From Monodelphis domestica (lineage: Eukaryota > Chordata > Mammalia > Didelphimorphia > Didelphidae), in NCBI RefSeq assembly GCF_027887165.1, contig NC_077231.1, positions 124,448,194 through 124,512,193 of the forward strand: 64,000 nt of DNA, in the 5' to 3' direction. Shown here piece after piece: positions 12,601 through 23,059 of the stretch. Every line of letters starts with the position of its first letter. The first letter of the stretch is position 1. The position numbers and the translations under genes were made by a program. Under the pieces are notes generated by a model. It made no database searches, was not told the DNA's origin, and saw nothing but the letters and a program-made list of their open reading frames with translations.

Positions 12601-15600
12601 GACCCTGACACCATTATCTTTCTCAGCATTAGTGCTTTGACAATAGTTGGGACTAAGAAATTTTTATTCATTGAAAGAAAATTTTGGACTACATATCTCA
12701 GAAACCTATGTTTGAACACCTTAGCAAAGTGATATCACCTAGCATGTACTCAGATTGGATATGTATGCATATATTAAGTCTGGGGACTCATAATGGAGGT
12801 TGTCATCTAGACCAGGTATAGATGGGTGAAGGTAACAGAAGCACCTGCTGTGTTGAGATAGGTCACTGCACTTTATGTGGCAACTTCTGTCTGCCTCTGT
12901 CCCCAAAAATGTCAGCAGCTATCTCTACAGTGTTTTCTAGATGCCATGCTGAGAAGCCACCTGACTTCCCAAAAATGTCTTTTTTCCCAGGAAAGGGAGA
13001 GAGGTACCCAACAGTTTTCTCATAGAAAGGTGCTGGAAGACTTTGACACTAAAGTTTGGGCTTCTTGACACAAATAGTGCTATAGAGATTGCTATTGACT
13101 TCTCTGGAGCAGGAGTTGCAGTTCATTGGCTTCTCTTGGCACCACAGTCTGGGGCAGTCTAGCCTCTCAGAGCTGCACTCTCTTCTGCTATCTGTATTTG
13201 TCCTGGCAAGACCCAGATGTGCCTGAGATTTTTTTTTCATTATTCTTATCTCTTCATAACAACCTACTTCCTCACAAGTCTTACCAGTTGTTGAGCTTCA
13301 TTTGATTTTTTTTAAACTGGTTGTTTCTGAGAAGAAATAGAAATCATAAATATTCAGAGTTCATTTTGACTAATGGCACTATACTGTGAAAAGCATTTTT
13401 CTAATGAGTGAGGGTCCCTTGGCACCAAGCTTTCCATGACCGTGGTATTCACTCTTTCATTTGTCTCCTCCCCTCACCACCACCCATTGTTCTATGCAAT
13501 AACTAGCTGTTGACCAATGGCATAATGAAAGATCTACTTGTTCTAATCTTTACAAAAACAAAATGAAGGTAACAATTTCCAGAGAATTGTATAATATAAT
13601 ACAAGCAAAGTTCCCTGAAGTAGTCTTGATTCAGAATTGAGAAATGGAAGGGAGGACAAAAAACAAAACCAAAAAAAATCCTCTAATGTCCTTTAAAAGA
13701 TTCCATACCAACATAGGACTGTTTCCTACATTTCAGGAGGAGGATCAAACCCTGGGAATTTGTGGCCTTCTTTAACCCTCAAGAACTCCGTAAAGAGACA
13801 TGTCTCCTCTATGAAATTAAATGGGGTAATCAAAATATTTGGCGACACTCCAATCAAAATACATCTCAACATGCTGAAATCAACTTCATGGAAAAATTCA
13901 CTGCAGAAAGACATTTTAACTCTTCTGTTAGATGCTCCATTACCTGGTTCCTCTCTTGGAGCCCTTGCTGGGAGTGTTCCAAGGCCATAAGAAAGTTTTT
14001 GGATCATTACCCCAATGTGACTCTTGCCATTTTTATTTCTCGGCTTTATTGGCACATGGATCAACAGCATCGTCAAGGACTCAAGGAACTTGTCCACTCT
14101 GGAGTGACTATCCAGATTATGAGCTACTCAGGTATGAAGACTGTGATCTTGAAGAGAAATTAAAGGTGTACATTTCCTGGAAAAGAAGGAAGGGGTACCA
14201 GAGAATCTCTAGTTTAAAGGCGAGATCATGAGATAATCGTTATCTGCTTATCTACTATCCATAGGTGTTGAGAAGGCTAGCTTTTTGCTAATTTACAAAA
14301 GAACTGCATTTCAAAATTTGTTATAAGTAGGGATGTGGTGAAGGCTGCTCAACCCAGCTGACAACAGCTAATAAAATGTTAGGGTTAACATTTATTCCTT
14401 AGAAATCCACTACAAATCAAAATGATGTACAGTTTGTTTATTTTTGAAGCTTAAGAAGGGGATGGAAATCATCTTTAAAATGTATATGAAACTTAAAAGT
14501 GGGTGATCTATGAATTTTTTTTCCCAGAGAGCTGGTTGTTAAACATTTACCAACATACCTCTGCATGGAAATCAGTTGTCAAGAAATTACATTTTTTCCC
14601 ATAAAAACAAAGTGATAAATGGTTAAATTCTTATGCAAGAACACAGCCTCCATATATTCTAGATGCTTGCAAAGATCCTTATCTTTAGAAATCAGGGATT
14701 GTGCTAGAAACCAGTTGTTGGGATCAAGTCTTTGACAATCTTATCAGTCTTAGGTTACACTATAATGAACTTTGAAATGTGAGTCACCTCCAGCCTTCTG
14801 ATGGAATTTGGAGACTTTAGGTATACACACACTCTGGCAGAAGGAATTGGTTATCCTAACCCTTTGGGGGAGAAATTGACTTAAGGGAAAACCAGACTGA
14901 TAGGTTTCAAGAAGGAAATGTGAAGGCCCCAGAATTATATCTCCTACCTTTCCTTTTTCTGTTATAGTCTTGATATCATTCCTTCAGTTAATATAAAGAA
15001 TGAGCTACAATAATTCCTGCTTCAGAGCTTCTGAGGGAACATATCTTAGGAATCAAACTTCAAAGTCTGTCATGGTCACTTAAGAAGAATAAAGGTCTTC
15101 CATACCTGGGATCCAACTTTAAGATTCATTCTTGTTTTTATCTTGGAAGGATAGGTATAACAGCAAACTTCTAAAAATATGATGCTTTGTGGTGTTAATA
15201 TCACTGAACCAAAATTTCTATTTTCTCAGAGTATCATTACTGTTGGAGAAATTTTGTTGACTATCCACAAGGGGAAGAAGATTACTGGCCCAAATACCCC
15301 TACCTTTGGATTATGTTATATGTCCTGGAACTCCACTGCATAATTTTAGTGAGTTATCTTAGATAGCCAAGGGAATAACATCTGGAAATAACCATCCTTA
15401 TTTCTTGCCTCTTTTCTGGGGCTTTTGGTACTCACGATACTCAATATTTCATTAGCCTTAGCCTAATTGTTTTATATGCTTACTTGTCTTGGGGGGTGAG
15501 AGTAGAACAAGGCAACTTTTTATTGGGAATAAATGGATAAAGGATGCAGAGCATATTGGGTAAGTAAATACTTCACTCCTTCCTATAATACCCAATATTT

Positions 15601-15933
15601 GTAGGTGTACATGTATGTGGATTTGTTAGGTAATCTTACAGATGACCATTAATAGACTTATCTGATAATTAACACAAATTAAAGATTAAAAATCAAACAT
15701 TAAATAATTGCTAAAATGTCAAAAATTAAACAGTAATAATGATATGATCCTAATTTCTTGTCTATTCTATTTTGCTCTTCCAGGGGCTTCCACCTTGTTT
15801 AAAGATTTCAGGGAGTCATTCCAATCAGCTTGCGCTCTTCAGCCTTGATTTGCAAGACTGCCATTACCAAAAGATTCCATATAATGTTCTTGTAGCCACA
15901 GGGCTGGTCCAGCCATTTGTGACCTGGAGATGA
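6292..15933 (+). CDS. APOBEC1: APOBEC1, C-to-U mRNA-editing cytidine deaminase (whole gene, 5 coding exons)
   Basis: Catalytic subunit of the apolipoprotein B mRNA editing complex; in mammals it deaminates a cytidine in apoB mRNA with an RNA-binding cofactor (A1CF or RBM47) in enterocyte nuclei, and can deaminate DNA. Coding exons: 6292-6307, 11134-11161, 13737-14131, 15230-15348, 15784-15933; sum 708 nt, 235 aa plus stop. Every junction has GT/AG and the phases join cleanly. Residues seen: R15-R16-R17 basic N-terminus, catalytic H60-A-E62, then SWSPC92-W-E-C95 zinc ligands, and the LPPCLKIS stretch in the C-terminal half. The N-terminus MNSKTGPSVGD resembles human MTSEKGPSTGD, which supports this start. 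Length is close to the human protein (236 aa). Opossum APOBEC1 is published as editing-competent. Downstream neighbour AICDA is convergent, about 36 kb away. Confidence 0.97.
6641..6713. repeat. (TA)n/(TATG)n microsatellite, APOBEC1 intron 1
   Basis: About 73 bp of alternating TA with ACATATA and GTATATA interruptions. Frames 6432-6749 and 6460-6771 (-) are products of this repeat. Confidence 0.9.
6911..6922. repeat. G12 run in APOBEC1 intron 1
   Basis: Twelve consecutive G on the sense strand; can form stacked G structures in DNA or pre-mRNA. Confidence 0.8.
7225..7800 (-). mobile_element. Old L1 fragment, antisense, split by a SINE
   Basis: Contains TTTAATCCATTCACATTTAA, characteristic of antisense L1 ORF2; the SINE at 7438-7631 interrupts it. 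An almost parallel copy follows at 7915-8260. Confidence 0.5.
7438..7631 (-). mobile_element. tRNA-type SINE, antisense
   Basis: TTTTTAAACCCTTACCTTCC start, GTGACTTGCCCAGGGTCACA core, end at CTAGCTTCCC. Confidence 0.85.
7915..8260 (-). mobile_element. Second old L1 fragment, antisense
   Basis: Repeats the same L1 segment as 7225-7800, including TTTAATCCATTCACATTTAA and GACTACAAGATCCTTAAGG. Confidence 0.5.
8315..8505 (+). mobile_element. MIR/Ther-type CORE-SINE
   Basis: CCTCAGTTTCATCATCTGTA followed by AAATAAAGG is the sense MIR core. Confidence 0.6.
8950..9140 (+). mobile_element. MIR/Ther-type CORE-SINE
   Basis: CTCTGCCATTAACTACTTAT and CCTCAGTTTCCCTTATCTGT in the expected order and spacing. 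Confidence 0.65.
9654..9840 (+). mobile_element. tRNA-type SINE, sense
   Basis: AACAGCTAGGGAGCACAATG head, GTGAGTTCAAATCTGGCTTC, CCCTGGGCAAGTCATTTTAC and an AAAGACAGAAAGTAAGG tail. Confidence 0.8.
9870..10015 (-). mobile_element. MIR-type fragment, antisense
   Basis: TAAGACATAGAAGGGTTAAG followed by TTTCCCAAGATCATTACAG and a TCTTCTGACTCTG end. Confidence 0.5.
10016..11133. other. APOBEC1 intron 1, 3' part
   Basis: 10330-10500 looks like a copy of a marsupial interspersed repeat (GAATCAGTTAAGCAAAACTA) but the family is not certain. Nothing else recognised. Confidence 0.35.
11134..11161 (+). CDS. APOBEC1: APOBEC1 coding exon 2 (28 bp micro-exon)
   Basis: The acceptor (pyrimidine run then CAG at 11131-11133) and donor GTGAGG at 11162 bracket 28 bases. 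They encode GPSVGDATL and two bases of R15. The human gene has a matching small exon coding GPSTGDPTL. Skipping it would shift the frame (28 is not a multiple of 3). Confidence 0.92.
11162..12145. other. APOBEC1 intron 2, 5' part, nothing identified
   Basis: Frame 11319-11546 (+) has no recognisable domain; no repeat family recognised. Confidence 0.4.
12146..12272 (+). mobile_element. L1 3' end fragment, APOBEC1 intron 2
   Basis: GTGGAATTGCACTGGG, then AACATGAATCATGCAATCATGG and an A-rich tail: the L1 3' UTR terminus in sense. Confidence 0.75.
12273..13736. other. APOBEC1 intron 2, 3' part, nothing identified
   Basis: Overlapping frames 12822-13025 and 12877-13068 are unremarkable; no family match. 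Confidence 0.4.
13737..14131 (+). CDS. APOBEC1: APOBEC1 coding exon 3 (catalytic core)
   Basis: 395 bp. Acceptor TTTCAG ends at 13736; donor GTATGA starts at 14132. It carries RRIKPWEF, the strand ELRKETCLLYEIKWG, the catalytic HAE motif, the SWSPCWEC zinc motif and RLYWHMDQQHRQGL. Reading frames 13760-13990 and 13932-14231 overlap this exon in other frames and are shadows. Confidence 0.97.
14328..14563 (+). mobile_element. hAT-type non-autonomous element, APOBEC1 intron 3
   Basis: Ends TAGGGATGTGGTGAAGG and CCAACATACCTCTG match the terminal inverted repeats of the better copy at 44817-45061; inner segment AGAGAGCTGGTTGTTAAACA is shared. 236 bp, old. Confidence 0.65.
14564..15229. other. APOBEC1 intron 3, 3' part
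   Basis: No repeat recognised; nothing coding before the exon 4 acceptor. Confidence 0.4.
15230..15348 (+). CDS. APOBEC1: APOBEC1 coding exon 4
   Basis: 119 bp between acceptor TCTCAG (to 15229) and donor GTGAGT (15349). It encodes EYHYCWRNFVDYPQGEEDYW and on to LELHCIIL, matching the human EYYHCWRNFVNYPPGDEAHW segment. The frame is phase-compatible with both flanking exons. Confidence 0.96.
15784..15933 (+). CDS. APOBEC1: APOBEC1 coding exon 5 with stop
   Basis: Acceptor CTTCCAG ends at 15783. The exon encodes GLPPCLKISGSHSNQLALF through ATGLVQPFVTWR and ends with TGA at 15931-15933. The C-terminal half holds the hydrophobic LPPCLKI segment needed for editing and dimer contacts in the family. 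Confidence 0.96.
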   Translation, partial: GLPPCLKISGSHSNQLALFSLDLQDCHYQKIPYNVLVATGLVQPFVTWR

Positions 15934-15960
15934 ATAAAATGTTTTTTTTTCTTTTGTGTT
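15933..15960 (+). terminator. APOBEC1: APOBEC1 poly(A) signal overlapping the stop codon
   Basis: AATAAA at 15933-15938 starts on the last base of the TGA stop. A T/GT-rich stretch follows at 15941-15960, as expected for a downstream cleavage element. If used, the 3' UTR would be only about 15-30 nt. Alternative AATAAA hexamers lie near 16718 and 16735, so a longer 3' UTR is possible. Confidence 0.7.
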
Positions 15961-17389
15961 CTTATCTCAGACTACAGTGTTATAATCTTTTGGGCTTGAC
16001 AAAGAATTGGGAATTGAGAACATACAAGAAACATGGTAAACTAATATATCATAGACTTTTTCCTCCCAGCAGATTTGGATTCATTTCTTAAACAAATAAT
16101 AACATCGAATGCTTTCTGGGGCCCACTTTAAGGAGCAGAGCAAAAATAGAGAGATAACTAACATTCCTTATTACTTGCTTTTTAATTCATTTCAACTTAA
16201 CACAGCATCTATTAAACACAGGAGATACAAAGAAAAAAATTGTAAAATAGTGTCTGCCCTCAAGGATTTCATACTACTGGGAAATATGAGGGTAAGACCT
16301 CTATAGACATCTCTTTTAGGGTCTGCTCAGCTGGCATCCCAAATATATGGAAATTTAAGATGAGGCAAAGTATTAGCTATACCCTTTCCCTTCCACTATA
16401 CCTCAGAGAATGTGTAGATATCAAAAGATATTTTCAGATATCAGAAATATACTTTCTGACATCTCTAATGCATAGCCTTTAGGCCATGACATCTTGGTAG
16501 GGTCACAGAGAATACTGATGAAGTCTTTTAATTGGCTCCTGGGCCAGAATTCAGTAGTACACCATAGGGCTAATCATAGTTGCTCAGGTCTCTTTTTCCC
16601 TCCAGCTTCAAAATGCAAGGATAATTCTCTGAGCTGTACAGAGGATTGGATATGGTACACATCACTCACTTGATTAACATTCTATATTCTTGTATTGTGA
16701 TTATAGATTCTTGACAGAATAAAGGTTTCACACAAAATAAATTATTTCATCACAGGTGGCTTAATTTTCTCATTACCTTGTGAGAAGCTTGAGCTTATAA
16801 ACAATCAAGGAAATTTACTTATTACTTTTAATAAAAAGAAATAATCATACAATTCAACAATCATATCATTGAGGTCAAAGGGTACTAGAAACAATTCAGA
16901 TTTAATATTAGACTGATCATTTTTCAGGGTTTACTAGGGAGTTTCTCAAGGGGAAGAATCAAGTCACTGAGGCATGATGAAGCTTGGTGTACCTGTACAT
17001 TTTGTATGGGCCTTTATGATTGATTTGTATGCTGGCTTCATGAGAATAAGTCTCTGAGTGGAAAAGTTCTGGGCTTAGCTTGTAGCTATGGTTTTACTGG
17101 GAATTATGTACCTAAGGAAAAGTTAACCCATGGTAGTCTTTTGGGATTGTATTTGAGGGTCTGATCTTTTGGTGATGTTTTAGAGAAATAGAGTACAGGT
17201 ATTTTGATCTGGTATTTTTCCTTCTGAAGTTAGGTGGAATAGCAATCATGTCAATTCCATAGGTAAGGGATGTTAATGAGAGAGGTCATGCAAGGGGGAC
17301 TGAGCGGGCAATCACATCTTGCCAAGGGCCACTCTGTGGCCTCCTTAGCTACCATGAGTGACTTTGTCAAGACATCATGGCTTGATGGC
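15961..17389. other. Intergenic DNA 3' of APOBEC1, nothing identified
   Basis: Frame 16109-16306 (+) shows no family features. Possible distal APOBEC1 poly(A) hexamers near 16718 and 16735. Confidence 0.4.
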
Positions 17390-17740
17390 TCCTAGTACAC
17401 CAGCAGTGCATTAGTGTCCCAATTTTGCCACATCCCCTCCAACATTTATTACTTTCCTTTGCTGTCATGTTAGCCAATCTGCTAGGTGTGAGGTGATACC
17501 TCAGAGTTGTTTTGATTTGCATTTCTCTAATTATAAGTGATTTAGAACACTTTTTCATGTGCTTATTGTTAGTTTTTATTTCTTTATCAGAAAATTGCCT
17601 ATTCACATCCCTTTCCCATTTATCAATTGGGGAATGGTTTGATTTTTTTGTACAGTTGATTTAGCTCCTCATAAATTTGAGTATACCTTTGTCAGAGGTT
17701 TTTGTTATGAAGATGCCTTTTTTCCTAATTTATTGCTAGA
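17390..17740 (-). mobile_element. L1 ORF2 C-terminal fragment, antisense
   Basis: Reverse complement codes for the L1 ORF2 stretch [20 protein letters not shown] and on to LRYHLTPSR, then RGCGKIGTLMHCW. The element's 3' UTR is missing. Confidence 0.85.
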
Positions 17741-18780
17741 AAGGGAAGGTTTTCAAGTAGAATTGAGGGATTAGGACAGATGGTGGTAAGACTTACCCAA
17801 GAATTAAATTTCTTAAAACTTAAAATGGACCAAAGGGAAAGAAATAACTCCATGAAATAAGAAGAAATATTTTAATTAAATAAATTATAAATTATATACT
17901 TTCAAAAATAATTGGCCTAGAAAACAAATAAAGAAAAATTCATCCATGACTATAAATAAAGCCTTGATACCATATTTCAAGAAATCATAAGCTAAAACTT
18001 CCCAAACCTATTAGAATAAGAAGGCAAAATAAAAAATATGTTACCAGTCATCTCCTGATGGAAATTCCAGAATGGAAACTCCAAGGAGCATCATAAATAA
18101 AATCCAAAGCTTCTAGGTCAAAGAAAATGGTTACAAATAAAAAGTTCAAGTACCAAGGAGCCATGGTCAGGATCATTCAAGACTTGGTAGCAACCACTTC
18201 TAAGGAGTAGAAAAGTTGTAATTCAATATTCCCAAAGACAAATAAAAGTTTACAACCAAGAATAGCCAATCAAGCAAGACTAAGTATAATCCTCTAAGAG
18301 AAAAACAGACTTTAAATAAAATTGAGAATTTATAATTATTCCTAATTAAAAAAATCTAGTATTAGCATAATCTTTGAAATGAGTCAAGAGAAATTCAAGA
18401 GAAAGCTAGAAAAGCATATACTTTCCATCAGAAGTAACTATTTGATAATAATGTACTGGTTACATTTTAATGAAAGAAAAAAACAAGTTCCCCCAATAGA
18501 ATCCCAATGTCTTCAAAGAAAGCAGAAAATTAAATAAGAGAGACACACAGGGCCTGGGGGTGATTCTATTCTCTTTCAATGGTCTTTTTAAAAAGGAAAT
18601 GAGAGAAACAAAGGAATATACTTGGAATTAAAAGAGGAGGGCGGGGAGGGAATTTATTATCATATAGAATAGGAGAGTATAAAATTAAGATTACATGGAC
18701 ATGTAGGAAGGTGGGGATTGGCATCCCATGAACCTCATTTGTACTTAAATAGCAGTGCATAACTATAGGTGTCAGAATAA
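17741..18780 (+). mobile_element. Decayed LINE sequence, probably L1 ORF1 region
   Basis: 18060-18310 follows the order of marsupial L1 ORF1 (R-N-I-I-N-K, a V-K-E block, Q-D-L, L-Q-P-R-I-like block), with many stops. Orientation is opposite to the neighbouring fragment 17390-17740. Confidence 0.4.
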
Positions 18781-19405
18781 CTTTGGATTTGAGTCAGCTT
18801 ATAAGCAAAATTTGGGACAAATAAGACTAACCTTTCATGGCAATAGTGAAAGGGACCACCCATATCATAGGATAACTGAAATTTCCATGGGAGGTAATGA
18901 ATGTTAACAAAGAAGTAGAAATTGCTTTATTTATTTTTTTTATTTTTTGGCTTGGGTCTGCTCAGACTCAAGTGGAATTCCCAGTTTCTTTTTTGCTAGT
19001 GAACTCTTCAGAGTGCTTGCTGAATAATTCAATAAGCAAATAGAAGCTCGGTGCTTAAGATTTGCTACCTGGACATATCCAAATAATATACTGCCAAATT
19101 GAATAAAACTGGAGACATGTCTAGGATCTTATATTTATTATCAGATATGTGTGAAAAGCATTGCCTTCATTATCAAGAGTCCCCACAATCTCATCTGGGA
19201 CTATATAATTGAGAAACAGAAGGGCAAATATGTAGTCAGAGGCTCCTATAAACTAAACTCACTGCAAAATACTTTATAAATATTGCCATCTGTTGAAAAA
19301 AAAAAGCATATGACTCCTCTGCAATGGTGGCAAGATACACTGAGGTTCTTTAAAACACAGATCTTTAAAGTGGCCCTCATTGACATATTCTGAGAGTTTG
19401 ATTTT

Positions 19406-20291
19406 AGAAACTTCTCATCTGGTCTTCAATTTATTTATTATTTCATTTGATTCCTATCTTTTAAATTGTTATTTTCTTTTTGAACTATTTCCCACTTTTC
19501 TTACCAAGTCTCTTCCATCTTTCTTGTAATCTCAGATTTAAATTCTTCAAGAGCTTGTGGCCAATTTCCATTTTGGGGGGAGGAAGGTTTGGATGTGTTT
19601 ACTTGTTTGTCATCTTCTGCTGTTTCCTCTGTAGTCTGGATTTTTTCTCCATAAAAATTATTCAGGGTCAGGGCCTTTCTCTTGTTCTTCTTGGTGATTG
19701 AAGGTTGTATTTCCTGGGCATTGTTAGCCATCATTTTGCTGGGTTTTCCTTCCATTTCCAGTCAGAAGTCTAAGTGAGGAGGGTAGGCTCTCTGTGTATG
19801 GAGATAAAGAATGTGGTTTTTGCCTGAGGTCACCTCTTGAGTCTCCATGGCTTCTACTGTGTGCCACCCTTCTCTGCTCTATCTCTGTGCCCAAGGTCCA
19901 CACTCTTCAGCCTCCTGGGGTCTCAAGTCTAGCTGCTCTCAGGGGTAAATGCCTGGTGTTCTTATTCAGCTCCCAAGGAGCTAGAGATTTCTCCTTGATC
20001 ACTCTGATTCTGGCATGCTGGCTCTGACTCTGGCTCCATAGGTGGGGCAGGGGAAGGTTGATCAGCTCACATTTTGGTGGGAGCTATTTCACCCATTTAT
20101 AGTGTGGAAATGCCCAAATCCCACGTACCTTTAATGCTGCACCCTACTGTGGAGTCCCTTTGTTCATATGAATTTGGGTTTTTTTGATCTTTGGAGGTAG
20201 TCTATATTAGTAGGTGGTGAGGAGAAGAAGAGTCCTGCTTCTATGCAGCAGCCATATTAATCAGGAAATCTTCTCAGAAACTTCTCATCTG
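19406..20291 (-). mobile_element. L1 piece with 5' UTR and ORF1 start only, flanked by 16 bp target duplication
   Basis: AGAAACTTCTCATCTG occurs at 19406-19421 and exactly again at 20276-20291. Between them, antisense, lie an L1 5' UTR (20275 down to about 19756) and the first part of ORF1 (ATG at 19755; MEGKPSKMMANNAQEIQPSI and on to EEFKSEITRKMEETW). The rest of L1 (ORF2, 3' UTR, poly(A)) is absent. Confidence 0.7.
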
Positions 20292-20450
20292 AAGGAAAGC
20301 AAAAAAAGGTCACAAGAAAAAGAGTAAAAGAGTAGCTAAGAAAGAGTATCCTGGGCAATTGGGGGCAATATATAGACTTTCTTCCACTGTAGCCTTTTAA
20401 TTATTCCTAGATTAAGAACTATCATAAAAGATCAAATGGTTAAGGACCTA

Positions 20451-20571
20451 GTCTCTGTCTCTCTCTTTGTGTGTGTGTGTGTGTGTGTGTCTGTCTGTCT
20501 GTCTGTCTGTCTCTCTTTGTCTCTCTCTGTCTCTGTCTTTCTGTCTATCTCTGTCTCTCTTTCTCTCTCCC
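20451..20571. repeat. Pyrimidine/TG microsatellite
   Basis: (TCTC), (TG)11, (TCTG)n and TCTC blocks in series. The frames read from both strands here are repeat products. Confidence 0.9.
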
Positions 20572-20742
20572 CCATACACAGTTTAATGTCTCTTTGTGAG
20601 AAATCCTTGAAGAGCACATGGAGACAGTAGTTACTTTAGCCAATGACTGACTGATTCTGAATCAATTTCTCCATTACTTACTGGATAAAGTGACTATAAA
20701 AATTTAAGGAAAAGAGCACTCAGCTACATCATATAGCTTTCT

Positions 20743-20745
<3 letters not shown>

Positions 20746-20799
<54 letters not shown>
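20746..20799. repeat. (AC)27 microsatellite
   Basis: Uninterrupted 54 bp AC repeat. Confidence 0.95.
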
Positions 20800-20801
<2 letters not shown>

Positions 20802-21060
20802 TGTTAACATTTGTCCATCTAAATAAGTCTGTTATTTTGTTGGGATTTTTTTTATTCAATATCTATCCATTCATTCAAAAAGAATTTAATAAGCACTATA
20901 TACCAGACAGAGTACTTGGCATTGGGGATACACAGAAGAAAAATAAATCAGTTTCTCTTCTCAAGGAGTTTACATTTAATTGCTGGGAGGAAGAGGAATG
21001 AGGGAAGGGCACAACAAGGGCATTGAGGTCAACACAAAATTTATAAAAACATAAATACAG

Positions 21061-21251
21061 GGGGCAGCTAAGTGAATAAGTGATTGAGAAGCAGGTCTGG
21101 AGATGGGAGGTCCTGGATTCGATTCTGACCTCAGACACTTCCTAGCTATACGACTCTGGGCAAGTCACTTAACACCAATTGCCTAGCCCTTATTGATCTT
21201 CTGCAATGGAACACATACTTAAATTCTAAGACAGAAGGTAAGGGTTTTTAA
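21061..21251 (+). mobile_element. tRNA-type SINE, sense
   Basis: GGGGCAGCTAAGTG head to CTAAGACAGAAGGTAAGGG tail. Confidence 0.85.
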
Positions 21252-21873
21252 AGGGCAAAATGCAAGGTAATTTCTCAATGGGAGGGTACTAGCAACCAGG
21301 AAGACTGGGATAAACCTCATGTAGGAGGTTAATAACAAATATATAAAAACACACAAAAAAAGAGGTTTAAAAAGGTGATTGTTATTGCACATGAAACAGT
21401 AAACTTGGTTATTTATAGTTCCCATCCAAGGGGACCTGCTTGTTATCTATTCTTCTTAGCAAAAAGGTGATCCTCAATTCTCCAGCAAGTCCTCAGATTT
21501 ATCATACAGAATTATTTATATGATAAATAACATAGAAAGGTCTCATATTTGAGCATTTAAGGATTGAATAGAATTCCTTTCCCCTTAAATATGGCTTCTG
21601 TTAGTGGTCCAAATCACAATTCCTATGACTTAACAGGATTCCTCTGAGAAAGACTGATGCTCCCAAGCCCTACTGTCAGTTGTGGTTGGCATAAAGCCTT
21701 ACTCTACAGTACTGATCTCTCCCTCCCACAGGGTCTCTTTCTAGCTCATGTGTACCTCTGTCTGTCTCACTTTGTCTCTGTCTCTTATCCATCTATACAT
21801 GTTGGCTTTATCTAGCCTTTATTGGAATAGTCAATAGAAATGCCTTTGTTTTATCTCTCTGCTCTTCCTTTGA

Positions 21874-22246
21874 CACGGGTGTTCTGCAATTGGTTTGAAT
21901 TCTTAAATTTTCACTGTGTGCATTTAAGTCTTGGAGATCTGGAAAATATACAAATCAGAGCTTGATTTATTGTTGTATTGATTGTTTAGACTTAAGAAAG
22001 TGATGGAAAAATATTAATAAGACACTCAACTTTGGTTGGCTTTTAAAAAATCTTTACATTCTGTCTTAACATCAATATTGATCCTAATTCCAAAACAAAA
22101 GAGCAGTAAGGGATAGGCAATTAGGATCAAGTGACTTGCCCAAGGTCACCAGCTAGGAAAAATGCAGATTAAATTTAAGTGTACATGCATAGTTTGTTAT
22201 TTGTTTTCAGAGAATCAGTTATTAAACATTTACCAACCCACTCCTG
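21874..22246 (+). mobile_element. hAT-type element with a SINE inside
   Basis: Ends CACGGGTGTTCTGCAATTGG and TACCAACCCACTCCTG pair with the family's inverted repeats; 8 bp flanks TCCTTTGA/TTCTTGGA agree at 6 of 8. The inner part is interrupted by the SINE 22041-22158. Confidence 0.6.
22041..22158 (-). mobile_element. tRNA-type SINE, antisense, truncated
   Basis: TTTTAAAAAATCTTTACATT start and GTGACTTGCCCAAGGTCACC core; the head third is missing. Confidence 0.75.
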
Positions 22247-22482
22247 TTCTTGGACCTGATCCATGCAATTTGGCTGATACATTTTTCTGGAAATTTCTTC
22301 TTTGCCTGGTCCAGCTTGGCACCTCAAACTTCTTTTTGTGTTTTCATGGTTCATTAGACACAAATCAGTAGACATTTCTATTGCACATGCATCCCCAGAT
22401 TCTCTGTGCTTGGTATGGTCAGAGAGAGATTGTGAAGAAATGACTGACTCAGTCTTCTAATGTTGGGTCAGAAAGGTAGCTG

Positions 22483-22586
22483 GAGAGAGAGAGACAGAGA
22501 CAGAGACAGAGACAGAGACAGAGACAGAGACAGAGACAGAGACAGAGACAGAGACAGAGACAGAGAAAGACAGAGAGAGACAGAGA
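22483..22586. repeat. (GACAGA)n microsatellite
   Basis: About 100 bp of near-perfect hexamer repeat. Confidence 0.95.
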
Positions 22587-22732
22587 ACACATATAATACC
22601 CACTAAATATTAAACACAGTTGCTACAATGAAAGAGATGAGATTTCTGATCATTGTTATTCATTAGGGACTATCCAAAGTCTCTAATTCTAATAGTCTGT
22701 CTTTAGAGGAATTAAAATAACAATCACATCTA

Positions 22733-22765
<33 letters not shown>

Positions 22766-22766
22766 G
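22733..22766. repeat. (CA)n(TA)n microsatellite
   Basis: Short compound repeat at the edge of a MIR-type element. Confidence 0.85.
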
Positions 22767-22990
22767 TGTTTATTATGTTCCAGGCATTATACACTTTACA
22801 ATTATTATCTCATTTATTCACAACCTTGAGAGAAGGTGCTATTGTTATCTCCATTTTATGAATAAGAAAACTAAGAAAAACAGGTTGAATGACTTGCCCA
22901 GGGTCATATAGTGTCTGAAGTCAAATCTGAACTAAGGTTTTCCTGACTCTAAGTTCAGCATTCTATCCACTGTGCTACCTAGTTTCCCCT
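22767..22990 (-). mobile_element. MIR-type CORE-SINE, antisense
   Basis: TCTCCATTTTATGAATAAGA, GACTTGCCCAGGGTCATATA and the end CTGTGCTACCTAGTTTCCCC. Confidence 0.7.
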
Positions 22991-23059
22991 TTAAAGGAAT
23001 TTCTCTTTATTTAAAGTCCTTTAGCAAAGACTATATGACCATTTACCAATTATGTTGCA

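Noticed and set aside
13760-14231. Three overlapping + frames around APOBEC1 exon 3
   Set aside because: Only the frame with ELRKETCLLYEIKWG and SWSPCWEC is coding; the others are shadows.
17741-18780. New coding gene suggested by residue order
   Set aside because: Follows L1 ORF1 order with many stops; treated as decayed LINE.
22483-22586. CRISPR-like array
   Set aside because: Short hexamer microsatellite in a vertebrate genome; no spacers.
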